Below, piece by piece: positions 63,774-64,000 of a DNA stretch of 64,000 bases. Both the position numbers and the translations under genes were made by a program. Within the stretch, counting starts at the first letter, position 1, and each line of letters begins with the position of its first letter. The stretch lies in the NCBI RefSeq assembly GCF_014397245.1, contig NZ_JACLHY010000008.1, positions 124,001 to 188,000 on the forward strand, read 5' to 3'. The notes below the pieces were generated by a model. That model was not told where the DNA came from. It did no database searches and saw only the letters and a list, made by a program, of their open reading frames with translations. Source of the stretch: Arenibacter arenosicollis (GTDB lineage: Bacteria > Bacteroidota > Bacteroidia > Flavobacteriales > Flavobacteriaceae).

Positions 63774-64000
63774 CTACTCCAGTTTTAAGGCTTTGATATC
63801 TGTAATTAGTTGGGCTATGGATGCCCTGTTCAACCCATTATAAATACCCCTAATATGTTTGTTTTTATCTACCAATAAGAAGTTTTCCGTGTGCAAAAAG
63901 TCGTTTATATCCTTTGGCACCCCCAAATCGTTTTCTACAAAATATTGATTTCTTCCCAGATCGTAAATTTCCGTTTTGTCCCCTGTAACCAAATGCCATT
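63774..64000 (-). CDS. C-terminus of a SCO1/SenC-family protein (partial)
   Basis: The frame is open to the window edge and ends at 63774. The visible 75 residues read WHLVTGDKTEIYDLGRNQYF, then VENDLG, HTENFLLVDKNKHIRGIYNG and the C-terminal helix. This is the end of the thioredoxin-like SCO fold: the TGDKxxIY-LA motif, the His used in copper binding in H-TENFLLVD, and the GxYNG turn. SCO proteins deliver copper to cytochrome oxidase or act as thiol reductases. The N-terminal CxxxC site lies outside the window. Confidence 0.82.
   Translation of the reverse strand, partial: WHLVTGDKTEIYDLGRNQYFVENDLGVPKDINDFLHTENFLLVDKNKHIRGIYNGLNRASIAQLITDIKALKLE

Noticed and set aside
1-64000. tRNA, rRNA, transposase, integrase or prophage genes
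   Set aside because: I looked for these on both strands by reading the gaps and translated frames and found none; the GC-rich hairpins have no flanking transposase or target duplication.

Overview
The window reads as the chromosome of a marine-type Flavobacteriaceae (Bacteroidota). The evidence is two SusC/SusD pairs, several proteins with the gliding-motility/type IX secretion (T9SS) C-terminal sorting domain, a PorP/SprF-family protein, DUF4270, DUF4907 and DUF6090 proteins, LytS/LytTR two-component pairs, AT-rich spacers and almost no Shine-Dalgarno sequences. I found no rRNA, tRNA, CRISPR array, transposase or prophage gene.

Region 1 (1-11,041, all minus strand) is a myo-inositol catabolism locus. 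It holds a LacI regulator, then iolJ, iolB, iolC, iolD and the first 22 codons of a probable symporter running off the left edge. A susC/susD pair lies upstream of lacI. The same perfect 16-bp palindrome (ATGCAAAGGTTTGCAT) occurs once before iolJ and once before susC, which ties the outer-membrane pair to the inositol genes as one likely LacI regulon. iolG, iolE and iolA are not in the window.

Region 2 (12,578-26,674) looks like a sialic acid (nonulosonate) utilisation locus. It holds a second susC/susD pair, an N-acetylneuraminate lyase-like aldolase, an N-acylglucosamine 2-epimerase, a five-Asp-box sialidase, a phytanoyl-CoA dioxygenase-like oxygenase, a FadR-type GntR regulator, a creatininase-family hydrolase, and a fusion of a NanM-like kelch mutarotase to a sodium/solute symporter. 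Four sites of the form TATGTnnnACATA precede the transcription units and are probable operators of the GntR protein. The oxygenase and the creatininase-like protein are not part of the textbook pathway and are the most novel part of the locus.

Region 3 (26,767-41,463) is mixed. It has a lipid A-type acyltransferase, an unknown coiled-coil protein, a 1332-residue T9SS surface protein (duplicated PKD plus BspA-type repeats, then thrombospondin type 3 repeats) paired with a PorP/SprF protein, an unannotated 40-residue membrane peptide with its own terminator, aldose epimerase, PAP2 phosphatase, a second T9SS cargo protein, a TonB-dependent receptor-like barrel and a short AraC-type regulator.

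Region 4 (41,565-54,100) contains a six-gene efflux-plus-signalling operon (TolC, MacA, split MacB, LytS-like kinase, LytTR regulator), an outer-membrane protein with a DUF4270 lipoprotein, and a kelch lipoprotein / DUF4907 / kinase / LytTR group.

Region 5 (54,236-62,588, minus strand) is a glycan-degrading cluster: sulfatase, GH95 alpha-L-fucosidase, sulfatase, SGNH hydrolase, GH20 hexosaminidase and the stump of a third sulfatase. GH20 is interrupted by one in-frame TAA and the third sulfatase is a decayed N-terminal fragment, so the 3' end of this operon is eroding. Sialidase, fucosidase, hexosaminidase and sulfatases together suggest use of animal-type sulfated, fucosylated, sialylated glycans. 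The right edge has a DUF6090 membrane protein and the C-terminus of a SCO1/SenC protein.
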